This document shows positions 1-7,157 of a stretch of DNA of 58,302 nucleotides, in pieces. The notes under the pieces were generated by a model. That model searched no databases, was not told where the DNA came from, and worked only from the letters and a program-made list of their open reading frames with translations. How positions within the stretch are numbered: the first letter of the stretch is position 1; each line of letters opens with the position of its first letter. The stretch covers positions 32,289 to 90,590 of the forward strand of contig NZ_LYPA01000078.1 of the NCBI RefSeq assembly GCF_001675045.1, given 5' to 3'. This DNA is from Paenibacillus oryzae. Its GTDB lineage: Bacteria; Bacillota; Bacilli; Paenibacillales; Paenibacillaceae. The translations under genes and the position numbers were made by a program.

Positions 1-188
1 GAAACTTCCGTTGCTCACTTAGCTTCCACTAAGCTCCGCTACTCAGTTTCTAGCTTCATGCCATCTTCTTGGCACTGAAAACCGGACTTTTTGAACTTGA
101 TTTGAAGCGGAGGTTCAAAAAGTCCGCTTTCCATTGCTGGTCATGACTAGTGTCATGGCGGGCGGCGAATATGGCATTCAGCCGAAAC
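1..188. repeat. Two partial copies of a dispersed inverted-repeat element
   Basis: Positions 1-96 match the right part of the element seen complete at 56041-56211 on the opposite strand, ending in GGACTTTTTGAAC. After a 16-base spacer, 113-188 match its left part, starting GTTCAAAAAGTCCGC and stopping at GCCGAAAC. The two fragments lie head to tail, so the join forms a perfect 14-bp inverted repeat (83-96 against 113-126). No transposase is visible, so it looks like a MITE-type element. The homology to the second locus is seen directly; mobility is inferred. Confidence 0.75.
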
Positions 189-202
189 ACGGAATTGACT
201 TC

Positions 203-387
203 TTGCGGACATCCGTGACCTTTAGGAGTCTCTTTTTGCGGAATATCATTTTGTAAAGGACAATGGCGTCCGTTAAACCCAATATTTGCGCCCGAATGCG
301 CAATTTTGGAGCGATAAAGGACAGCGGTGTCCGCTACACAAGTCAAATCCAGCTATTTCGGTCTGTGACGGTCATCCATGACCGTTA
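203..387. repeat. Four degenerate 22-bp palindromic units with 51/61/51-bp spacing
   Basis: Related 22-bp units lie at 203-224, 254-275, 315-336 and 366-387, each built on GGnCA...TGnCC and ending in TTA or CTA. Their starts are 51, 61 and 51 bp apart. The last unit holds the perfect palindrome ACGGTCAT/ATGACCGT. The array lies just downstream of the leftward glycosyltransferase gene. The spacers (29, 39, 29 bp) are not alike and no cas gene is near, so it is not called a CRISPR array. Confidence 0.55.
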
Positions 388-407
388 AATAATCATTAAC
401 TCATTCA

Positions 408-1478
408 TCACTCTTTGCTTCCGTAATAATATTTTTCATTAAATTGTACGCTGGGGTGGCCAGGGTTATAGCTTTTGGCCTGCTCATGATGGTGCAGGGC
501 GTTTTTTTTGTCGCCCAGGCGGTCGTAGCATACCGTCAGTTGAAGATGGGGCAGCCAGGTCGAGGTTGCACGGTCCGAAAAACCCATATGCTGGGCTGGA
601 CGCTCCACCGAAATCGCTTGCTGGAACCAGTAGATGGCCTGCTGATATTGCTTTCGGTTGATAAACACGGCGCCTATCTCGCAGCAAAATTCTGGCCGCG
701 GCGTATCGTAGCTCAAGGTTCTCAGAATCGAAGTCATCTGCTTATCATGCTGGAGAAGACGGCCGTAGCAATCCCCCTGCTTCAGGCAGGCGTTAATTTC
801 ATCCTCTACCCAGCCTTTGCCGGAGTTCAGAAACGTTTCGTACCACTCAGCCGCTTCGGAAAAACGGCCGTTGTCGCGCAGTTCATTGGCGAAGTAGTAT
901 TGATCGCGAGGCGAAAAGGTTTCGCCGCTTGCCTGCCGCTTGAGATAGATGCGCAAATTGCGGTCGGTATGCTGCCGCTCCTTGCGATGGGTGACGGCAA
1001 CATCGCTGTGATGAGTATGACCGGATACCGCAAGATATTCATGCACAGGCCCAATCCACTGGAAGTTGCGGCTTCGGCGCACCAAGCGGTTTCGCCGCAG
1101 GCTGAATACAGGATTCCCCTTATGGTCAAAGGTTAGATGGTAGTTCATAGTGACACTGTCAAAAGGGAAAGGATTAACCTCCTTTAATGCTTTAAGCTTC
1201 CGCAAATCATCGGGTTCTATCACATCATCGGCGTCCAGCCACAGAATAAATTCTTTTGTCGCTTGCCGGAAGCAGAAATTGCGCGCCGCCGCAAAGTCGT
1301 CAATCCATTCAAAGTCATGAATAACAGCGCCAAATGACTCTGCGATTTCTTTCGTTTTATCCGTTGAACCGGTATCGGTAATGACAATTTCATCAACAGC
1401 GTCGGCTACGGATGCCAGACATCTGCCGAGGCTTTCCTCTTCATTGCGCACGATCATGCACAAGCTGATGGATATCAT
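408..1478 (-). CDS. Glycosyltransferase family 2 with C-terminal TPR-like region
   Basis: A 356-residue protein with a GT-A fold: it opens with ISLCMIVRNEEESLGRCL, has TDTGSTDKT near residues 35-42, and the metal-binding LDADD near 81-85. From about residue 195 on, helical repeats (for example NRKQYQQAIYWFQQAI) look like tetratricopeptide units. This layout matches the SunS-like / TPR-containing GT2 proteins common in Bacillales, cytoplasmic sugar-nucleotide-dependent transferases acting on peptides or glycans. The acceptor cannot be told. AAAGGAAG lies upstream of the ATG. It stands alone, pointing away from the thiamine operon. Confidence 0.85.
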   Translation of the reverse strand: MISISLCMIVRNEEESLGRCLASVADAVDEIVITDTGSTDKTKEIAESFGAVIHDFEWIDDFAAARNFCFRQATKEFILWLDADDVIEPDDLRKLKALKEVNPFPFDSVTMNYHLTFDHKGNPVFSLRRNRLVRRSRNFQWIGPVHEYLAVSGHTHHSDVAVTHRKERQHTDRNLRIYLKRQASGETFSPRDQYYFANELRDNGRFSEAAEWYETFLNSGKGWVEDEINACLKQGDCYGRLLQHDKQMTSILRTLSYDTPRPEFCCEIGAVFINRKQYQQAIYWFQQAISVERPAQHMGFSDRATSTWLPHLQLTVCYDRLGDKKNALHHHEQAKSYNPGHPSVQFNEKYYYGSKE

Positions 1479-1631
1479 GGATGATCTTCCTTTCGCCTTT
1501 TCATTGGTACCATACTATTAAGCAAAAGAGCTCTTGGTGCGATGAGGCGCCGTTTTGGAAGCATACATTTTGAACGTAAACAGTTTGGAGACAAAAATAA
1601 TGAAGCAAACCTTGCTCCTGTCAAAATTAAA

Positions 1632-1660
1632 CTGGCATTCCTCCGCATATTTGCTATAAT
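1632..1660 (+). promoter_or_regulatory. Probable sigma-A promoter of the thiamine operon
   Basis: A perfect TATAAT at 1655-1660 is preceded by TG plus one base, giving an extended -10 element. The -35 region (CTGGCA, 1632-1637) is weak. It sits about 30 bp before the riboswitch, as expected for its leader transcript. Confidence 0.5.
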
Positions 1661-1687
1661 GATGAATGATTGATCAAGCCTATATTG

Positions 1688-1782
1688 CACCGGGGAGCTG
1701 GATTAGCTGGCTGAGAGGGAATGAAGCATCGTTCCGACCCGTATACCTGAACCGGATAATGCCGGCGTAGGAAGGAAAGCTA
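1688..1782 (+). promoter_or_regulatory. TPP riboswitch (THI element)
   Basis: The conserved THI-box parts appear in order: a CGGGGAGC opening strand, GGCTGAGAGGG, then GACCCGTATACCTGAACC and GATAATGCCGGCGTAGGAA. These are the P1/P2/P3 core and the TPP-contacting loops known from the family. An intrinsic terminator follows about 80 bases downstream, so TPP probably stops transcription before the transporter genes. The downstream ThiY-like genes agree with this. Confidence 0.95.
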
Positions 1783-1863
1783 CCTTTTTCAAAAGAGTGA
1801 TTGCGTTTTTTGGCGTATGCCGGAAATGGGTCGCGTTATGGAAAAATTGGCGGCGAATGTTAG

Positions 1864-1890
1864 CGTCCTTCGTATGGAGGACGTTTTTTT
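1864..1890 (+). terminator. Riboswitch-controlled intrinsic terminator
   Basis: CGTCCT (1864-1869) pairs with AGGACG (1878-1883) and is followed at once by a T-run that continues past 1890. Lying between the TPP aptamer and the first gene, it is the expected OFF hairpin of the riboswitch. Confidence 0.8.
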
Positions 1891-1970
1891 GTTTTTTCCA
1901 GGGTATTCAGGGTATAAAGCTTAGGATGATCGGTCTAAAACGAAGACGATACAGAGAAGGAGAGATCGGC

Positions 1971-3020
1971 ATGACGAAGCAAGGAAATACGAAGCGCAGC
2001 CGCTGGACGCTGGCGCTGATGGCAGTGACGGCAATTGCGCTGACACTGGCAGGCTGCGGGGGCAAAGCGGTTAACAACACAAGCAAAGAGGGACAGGAGA
2101 CGGGGGAAAAGGGGGAAGTGTTGCAGAAGGTGCAGGTTGTATTGGACTGGTCCCCTAACACGAATCACACCGGCCTTTATGTAGCCAGGGATTTGGGTTA
2201 TTTCAAGGAGCATGGGATGGATGTTGAAATTGTGCAGCCGGGTCAGGACGGCCCGGACGCAATGGTGGCTTCCGGCGCCGCAGAGTTTGGCGTTAGCTAC
2301 CAGGAGTCGGTCACCATGGCCAAAATCGCCGGGGTGCCGCTTGTTTCGCTTGCTGCCGTTATTCAGCATAATACCTCGGGTTTTGCATCGCTTAAAGAAC
2401 AAGGCATTGATTCTCCTAAAAAATTTGAAGGGAAACGTTACGGCGGCTGGGGCGCTCCAGTTGAGGAGGCCGTCATTAAGGCTTTAATGCTTACAGAGGA
2501 TGCCGATGTCAGCAAGGTGGATATTATGAGCATCGGAGACAGCGACTTTTTTTCGGCCGTTGAGCGCGATATTGATTTTGCCTGGATCTATTATGCCTGG
2601 ACCGGCATTGAGGCCGAGCTTCGCGGCGAGCCAATTAACATGGTATATTTGACCGATTATAGCGACAAGCTGGATTATTATACGCCGGTGCTGATTACAA
2701 CCGAAGAGATGGTCAGCGGCTCCCCGGAGCTGGTAAGGGCCTTTACCGAGGCAGCGGCGCAGGGCTACCAATATGCAATTGAACATCCTGAGGAAGCGGC
2801 GGATGTGCTGATTAAGGCTGAGCCGGATTTGAACCCGGAGCAAGTAAAAGCAAGCCAGAAGTGGCTGAGCAGCCGTTATCAGGACGACGCTCCGCGTTGG
2901 GGCGAGCAAAAGCTGAGCGTATGGCAGAACTATGCCGACTGGATGTTTGAAAACGGATTGCTGGAGGGCAAGCTGGACGCGGAAGCGGTCTTTACTAACG
3001 AATTTCTTCCGAAATCATAA
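1971..3020 (+). CDS. thiY: Thiamine-precursor ABC transporter substrate-binding lipoprotein (ThiY/NMT1 type)
   Basis: A 349-residue exported lipoprotein. The N-terminus has a basic start, a hydrophobic stretch and the lipobox LTLAGCGG. The mature part has the NMT1/THI5-like signature (VVLDWSPNTNHTGLYVA, DLGYFKEHG, GVSYQESV), known to bind formylaminopyrimidine or hydroxymethylpyrimidine-like thiamine precursors. The open frame runs back to 1797, but that start lies upstream of and across the riboswitch terminator. The ATG at 1971, after AGAAGGAGAG, is clearly better. First gene of the TPP-riboswitch operon. Confidence 0.9.
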   Translation: MTKQGNTKRSRWTLALMAVTAIALTLAGCGGKAVNNTSKEGQETGEKGEVLQKVQVVLDWSPNTNHTGLYVARDLGYFKEHGMDVEIVQPGQDGPDAMVASGAAEFGVSYQESVTMAKIAGVPLVSLAAVIQHNTSGFASLKEQGIDSPKKFEGKRYGGWGAPVEEAVIKALMLTEDADVSKVDIMSIGDSDFFSAVERDIDFAWIYYAWTGIEAELRGEPINMVYLTDYSDKLDYYTPVLITTEEMVSGSPELVRAFTEAAAQGYQYAIEHPEEAADVLIKAEPDLNPEQVKASQKWLSSRYQDDAPRWGEQKLSVWQNYADWMFENGLLEGKLDAEAVFTNEFLPKS

Positions 3021-3058
3021 TCCAAAATCCTACTACTATAATTAAGGAGATGAATACG

Positions 3059-3361
3059 ATGGCAAACGCATTGGTCAGCATTCAAATTTTGCCCAGCACG
3101 CCTGGAGGAGCCAGCGTTCTTCCTTTTGTAGACGCCGCGATTGATGTTATTAAAGCCTCTGGCGTAGCTTATCGCGTAGCGCCGCTGGAAACGACAATGG
3201 AGGGGGAGCTTTCCCGGCTGCTGGAGGTTGTTCAGGATATGAATACCGCTATGACAGATATGGGCTGTGCCTCCGTTATTTCGCAAATCAAAATTTACTA
3301 TAACCCGCAAAACGGGGCTTCGATGGACCGTCTGCTGGAGAAATACCCTGATGGGCAATAA
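3059..3361 (+). CDS. MTH1187-family thiamine-binding protein (YqgV/YkoF-like)
   Basis: A 100-residue cytosolic protein with the MTH1187 / thiamine-binding superfamily pattern: ANALVSIQILP at the start, AAIDVIKASGVAYRVAPLETTMEGE in the middle and DMGCASVISQIKIYYN late. Family members form small ferredoxin-like-fold oligomers, and the related YkoF binds thiamine or pyrimidine moieties. The ATG at 3059 is preferred over 3050 because AAGGAG at 3044-3049 is then nine bases away. It lies between the binding protein and the permease of a riboswitch-controlled transporter, so a role in handling the imported pyrimidine is inferred. Confidence 0.85.
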   Translation: MANALVSIQILPSTPGGASVLPFVDAAIDVIKASGVAYRVAPLETTMEGELSRLLEVVQDMNTAMTDMGCASVISQIKIYYNPQNGASMDRLLEKYPDGQ

Positions 3362-4139
3362 AAAAAATAGCAGCTGGAGCGCGATTTGGCCTCCCGCTGC
3401 CGTGCTTGCGGCGCTTTTGCTTTTCTGGCAAAGCGCCGTCAGTCTGGGCTGGGTGCAGGCCTGGCGCATTCCGGCGCCGATAGCGGTGGTGCAGGAGGCA
3501 ATCGCTATCTGGCCCAGGCTGATGATGCATGCAGGCTACACGCTTCAGCTGACCTTGATCGGCTTTGGCGGCGGCGCGGCGGCGGGTTTTGTGCTCGCCG
3601 CCTTGCTGCATTTGCTGCCTGGCGTGCGCCGCGGCGTATATCCCCTGTTCGTTCTGTCGCAAAATGTGCCAATTGTTATTTTGGGGCCTATTATGACGAT
3701 GCTGTTTGGCTATGGCCTGCTGCCAAAGGTGCTGCTTGTCATCATGGTTTGCTTTTTTCCCGTTGTGGTGGCGATGTTAAGCGGTTTGTCGCATGCCGAT
3801 CCCGCGCTTAGACATTATTTGCAGATGATCGGGGCGGGCAAATGGACTTTATTCTGGCGTTTGGAGCTGCCGGGCTCGCTGGTGCATTTATTTTCCGGCT
3901 TGAAAATAGCCGTTTCCTACAGTGTAGTAAGCGCCGTATTTGCCGAGCTGCTGGCTCCCAAAAACGGCCTGGGCGGCTTTATGGTGCTGTCGTCGAGAGG
4001 TTTTATGCCGGAGCGCTCCTTTGCTGCGGCTCTGCTTATTATTATAGTCAGCCTGCTGTTGTTTGGTTTGATCGTTTGGTGCGAGCGTTTTGTTGTGAAA
4101 TGGCGGCCAAAAGCGGAGGGAGGAAGCAGTCATGCTTGA
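3351..4139 (+). CDS. thiX: ABC transporter permease, thiamine-precursor import (ThiX type)
   Basis: A 262-residue inner-membrane protein with about six hydrophobic segments (for example AAVLAALLLFW, VLLVIMVCFFPVVVAML, LLIIIVSLLLFGLIVW). The EAA-type loop reads GAGKWTLFWRLELPGSL, which contacts the ATPase in the SsuC/TauC/ThiX permease family. The frame is open back to 3267, but the ATG at 3351 overlaps the end of the upstream gene by 11 bases, has GGAG upstream and gives a normal family length. Translationally coupled on both sides. Confidence 0.88.
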   Translation: MGNKKNSSWSAIWPPAAVLAALLLFWQSAVSLGWVQAWRIPAPIAVVQEAIAIWPRLMMHAGYTLQLTLIGFGGGAAAGFVLAALLHLLPGVRRGVYPLFVLSQNVPIVILGPIMTMLFGYGLLPKVLLVIMVCFFPVVVAMLSGLSHADPALRHYLQMIGAGKWTLFWRLELPGSLVHLFSGLKIAVSYSVVSAVFAELLAPKNGLGGFMVLSSRGFMPERSFAAALLIIIVSLLLFGLIVWCERFVVKWRPKAEGGSSHA

Positions 4140-4896
4140 CGTTAAAGGGATAAGTAAATCCTTTGGCGCTGGAAGCACCGCCAAGGAAGTATTGAGCGGT
4201 CTCTCGCTTTCCGTTGCCGATGGCGAATTTGTTTCGCTCATCGGGCCGTCCGGCAGCGGCAAATCGACCTTGTTCAGCCTGATCGGGGGATTGCAAACTC
4301 CATCAAGCGGGCGCATTGCGGTAGGCGGAGAGGACATTACGGGCAAAACCGGCCATATTGCCTATATGCCTCAGCAGGCCTCGCTGCTGCCCTGGAGGAC
4401 GGTATCAGGCAATATTGAGCTTGCTTTGCGGATTGCGGGCCATGGCGACAAAGCCTCCATTAAAGCTACAGCGCAGAAATGGCTGGAGGCGGTTGGGCTC
4501 GGCGAATACTGCAACGCTTATCCGCATGTGCTTTCCGGCGGCATGGCGCAGCGCGTCTCCTTTCTGCGGGCGCTTCTGTCGCCTCAGCCGTTAATGCTGC
4601 TGGATGAGCCCTTTGGCGCGCTGGATGCGCTGACACGCCTTCAGATGCAGCAATGGCTGCTGTCCATTTGGGAAAAGCATCGGCGTTCGGTATTGCTCAT
4701 TACGCACAGTATAGAAGAGGCGCTGCAATTGTCGGATCGTGTACTTGTTTTGTCGGCATCCCCAGGAACAATAGTTGATGAAATCATCGTGCCTTTTGAA
4801 CGCCCGCGCCGGGAGGACTTATGGACCGATAACCGCTGGAGCGAGCTGAAGGGACGGATTTACAACGGGCTTCAAGGCGCTGGAGGGGGAGTGTAA
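4132..4896 (+). CDS. thiZ: ABC transporter ATP-binding protein, thiamine-precursor import (ThiZ type)
   Basis: A 254-residue ABC ATPase: Walker A GPSGSGKST at about 38-46, Q-loop MPQQASLLPW, signature LSGGMAQRV, Walker B LMLLDEPFGALD, and the switch His in LLITHSIEEAL. It belongs to the nitrate/sulfonate/taurine/ThiZ group, fitting the permease it overlaps by 8 bases. It would drive uptake of the pyrimidine precursor delivered by the ThiY-like lipoprotein. GGAGGAAGC precedes the ATG. Confidence 0.92.
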   Translation: MLDVKGISKSFGAGSTAKEVLSGLSLSVADGEFVSLIGPSGSGKSTLFSLIGGLQTPSSGRIAVGGEDITGKTGHIAYMPQQASLLPWRTVSGNIELALRIAGHGDKASIKATAQKWLEAVGLGEYCNAYPHVLSGGMAQRVSFLRALLSPQPLMLLDEPFGALDALTRLQMQQWLLSIWEKHRRSVLLITHSIEEALQLSDRVLVLSASPGTIVDEIIVPFERPRREDLWTDNRWSELKGRIYNGLQGAGGGV

Positions 4897-4897
4897 G

Positions 4898-5830
4898 ATG
4901 GGCGGTCAAAATGATAGGGACGAAAATGTTGCCGCTTTGGAAGAGATGTCAGTCTCAGATAGGGCTTCTGCCACGACTGATGCACACGCACTTCGCAGGT
5001 TTCCCCAGTGGGGAGCGGCAGCAGACTTGCGGTGCATAGACGCACATCTGCATGCCGATCAATACAGCGAAGAGGAACGACATGGTCTGCTGGAGCAAGC
5101 ATTTGAGGGAGGCGTGGAGGCTGTTGTCGCTGTCTCGATGGGTCTGCGGTCCAGTCAGGAAAACCGCCGTCTTGCAGAGCGTTATCCCGGCCGAGTTATG
5201 CCTGCATACGGCTGGCATCCCGAACAAGATCCGCTTAATCCGTCAGACAGAGACGAGCTGATCCGGTGGATTAAAGCGAGACATGAGGCAGGCGAAAGCT
5301 TTGCGATTGGAGAGGTTGGGCTGCCTTATTACAGGCGAACCGAGGCGGAGTCAAACAGTGAAGCCTTCGATGAAGGTCCGTATTTGGAAAATCTGGAGGT
5401 GTTTATTTCACTAGCGGCAGAGCTTGATCGTCCTTTGGCTCTGCATGCCGTTTACGAGGATGCCGACAAGGTGATGCGGCTGCTTTTGGCCAACGGCGTC
5501 ACAAAAGCCCATTTTCATTGGTTTAAAGGAAGCGCAGATACGATAAAAGCTATGGCTGCTGCCGGATATATGATCTCCATTACGCCGGATGTAGCTTATG
5601 AGGAGGAAATTCAAAGCTTGGTGAAGGCGTATCCTCTGGAGCTGCTGATGGCGGAAACGGATGGCCCCTGGCCCTTTGAGGGACCTTACTCCGGGCACGC
5701 AACTGTGCCTTCCATGACGCGCGGCGTTATCCGTGATATCGCCGTCATCAAAGGGGTGGACGAGCGCCTTGCCGCGGAAACGCTCCTGTCCAACACCAGA
5801 AGATTTTATGACATCGCCAGCGAGAAATAA
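4898..5830 (+). CDS. TatD-like metal-dependent hydrolase in the thiamine operon
   Basis: A 310-residue amidohydrolase-superfamily protein of TatD type. Metal ligands seen are HLH (50-52), Glu139 in AIGEVGLPYY, His183 in ALHAVYE, His205/His207 in AHFHW and Asp255 in AETDGPW. Known relatives are DNases or uncharacterised hydrolases. Two oddities: a 45-residue polar N-terminal extension before the barrel, and Pro where the usual GEIGLDYY has Asp. It follows the ATPase by one base, with a GGAGGGGGA ribosome site, and ends in the operon terminator. A role in processing the imported pyrimidine (for example deformylation) is a guess from context. Confidence 0.85.
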   Translation: MGGQNDRDENVAALEEMSVSDRASATTDAHALRRFPQWGAAADLRCIDAHLHADQYSEEERHGLLEQAFEGGVEAVVAVSMGLRSSQENRRLAERYPGRVMPAYGWHPEQDPLNPSDRDELIRWIKARHEAGESFAIGEVGLPYYRRTEAESNSEAFDEGPYLENLEVFISLAAELDRPLALHAVYEDADKVMRLLLANGVTKAHFHWFKGSADTIKAMAAAGYMISITPDVAYEEEIQSLVKAYPLELLMAETDGPWPFEGPYSGHATVPSMTRGVIRDIAVIKGVDERLAAETLLSNTRRFYDIASEK

Positions 5831-5852
5831 AGCTGGCGATTGTTTTATTTTT
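5815..5852 (+). terminator. Intrinsic terminator of the thiamine operon
   Basis: CGCCAGC (5815-5821) pairs with GCTGGCG (5832-5838), followed by a T-rich run. The first arm overlaps the end of the TatD-like gene. It may also serve the opposing LacI-type gene, whose stop codon is at 5859-5861. Confidence 0.75.
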
Positions 5853-5858
5853 GCCGCT

Positions 5859-6839
5859 TTATTGCAGCCCTTCGCGTACCGTTTTTCTCCATTTGACGGC
5901 TGCGCTTATTTTTATGGTAGAGGAGCCCTCCGAGCCGTGAATCATCTCCAGCAGCTCCTTTGCCGCCAAATACCCGCTTTCGTAACGAGGGATGGAAATG
6001 GTCGTTAAGCCGGCCAGCGCCGCAGTATCGGAATCGTCAAATCCCGTTACGGAAACCTGCTCCGGCACCTTGACGCCCCGCTCCTCTAACGCCTTGATCG
6101 CTCCTATCGCCATATTGTCATTGGCGCAAACGAGCACCTCCGGCAGGTCATTTCCAAGAAACATCAGCTTGCCCGCCTGATAGCCGCTTTTCTCCCGATA
6201 ATTGCCGTGATAATAATTTTTCTGGTCAAACAGGATGCCGTTTTTCTGAAGCGTGTCGGCAAAGCCGGCGAAACGCTCCTGGTTATCCAGCGTATGACTC
6301 AGTCCTCCTAAAAAGCCGAATTTACGAAACCCCCTGTCCACCAGCGCTTGCACCAGCTCGCACATGGCGGGGTAATTGTCGACAATGACGCTTCTTGCGT
6401 TGGCATGCCCCTTGTCGACGATTCTGTCCATCAGCACAACGGGAAATTCCGGTTTGGCAACGGTGTGCAGGAACTCATCCGTCAAGCTGCCGTCCAGACT
6501 GATTGTACCCCGGGCAAAGCTGCTGCGCAGAAAGCTGTCGCTGGATTTATTAGTACAAATGACAAGGTCATAGCCGTTTTCAGTCAGGCATGTGCTGACG
6601 CCTTCAATAATTTTCAAATAAAAGTCGCGGTCAAAGTCGCTGAAAATAAACACAATCCGCCTGGTGCGCTCCAGCGGTTTCTTTTTGCCTGCCGCTTCGT
6701 GAACATACCCCTGCTCCTCACAGCATTTCAATATGCGGTCCCGCGTTTCCTGCGAAACGTTTTTTCGTCCATTTAGAACGTTGGATACGGTTGATACGGA
6801 AACGCCGGTCATTTCCGCAATTTCCTTCAAGCCAATCAT
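5859..6839 (-). CDS. LacI-family transcriptional regulator of the alpha-glucoside operon
   Basis: A 326-residue LacI/GalR repressor. The N-terminal helix-turn-helix reads IAEMTGVSVSTVSNVLNG with the hinge helix after it. The rest is a periplasmic-binding-protein-like sugar domain (IVFIFSDFDRDFYLKIIEG, ALVDRGFRKFGFLGG, VPEQVSVTGFDDSD). It is divergent from the sugar ABC operon starting at 7158, so it most likely controls that operon and itself. GGGGGAGG precedes the ATG. Confidence 0.93.
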   Translation of the reverse strand: MIGLKEIAEMTGVSVSTVSNVLNGRKNVSQETRDRILKCCEEQGYVHEAAGKKKPLERTRRIVFIFSDFDRDFYLKIIEGVSTCLTENGYDLVICTNKSSDSFLRSSFARGTISLDGSLTDEFLHTVAKPEFPVVLMDRIVDKGHANARSVIVDNYPAMCELVQALVDRGFRKFGFLGGLSHTLDNQERFAGFADTLQKNGILFDQKNYYHGNYREKSGYQAGKLMFLGNDLPEVLVCANDNMAIGAIKALEERGVKVPEQVSVTGFDDSDTAALAGLTTISIPRYESGYLAAKELLEMIHGSEGSSTIKISAAVKWRKTVREGLQ

Positions 6840-6873
6840 TGCTGCAGCCTCCCCCGCTTTCTTTTGTAAAATG

Positions 6874-6913
6874 ATTATATCACTTTACCAGGTATTTTAC
6901 TAAAGATATCTTT
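6874..6913 (-). promoter_or_regulatory. Promoter of the LacI-type gene, with nearby palindrome
   Basis: On the minus strand TGATATAAT (core TATAAT at 6879-6874) is an extended -10 element about 35 bases from the start codon. Just upstream is a perfect 12-bp palindrome AAAGATATCTTT (6902-6913), which could be an operator. No good -35 is seen. Confidence 0.4.
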
Positions 6914-7097
6914 CATTTACAAAACCATCTCAAAAAAATAAAAGAGTTTTGGAGAGACTGATTCAAAATGTGTCAATTGTCTTAATACTATAGGGAGGAA
7001 CCGGGCATAGTTTGTTGCTAAAAAGGAAAATTAGTAAAAGTGTTGGTTTTATATGAAAATAGTTTAGTATAATACTTAATTTTATTTAGGTTTTTTA

Positions 7098-7125
7098 TTG
7101 ACTTTGTAAGAGCTTTCATTATAAA
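7098..7125 (+). promoter_or_regulatory. Sigma-A promoter of the alpha-glucoside operon
   Basis: TTGACT (7098-7103), a 16-bp spacer and TATAAA (7120-7125), about 30 bp before the first start codon. The rest of the 318-bp gap between the divergent genes is AT-rich, and no gene is seen in it. Confidence 0.6.
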
Positions 7126-7157
7126 ATCAACATGAATAAAACCTAGGGGGCGTTACA

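Noticed and set aside
203..387. CRISPR array
   Set aside because: Only four degenerate palindromic units, spacers of 29/39/29 bp, and no cas genes in the window.
444..1136. Rightward reading frame of 230 codons opposite the glycosyltransferase
   Set aside because: Antisense shadow of a clear GT2 gene; no family pattern and no ribosome site.
1797..1970. N-terminal extension of the ThiY-like protein
   Set aside because: It would be translated across the riboswitch terminator and has no ribosome site; ATG 1971 gives a proper lipoprotein signal.
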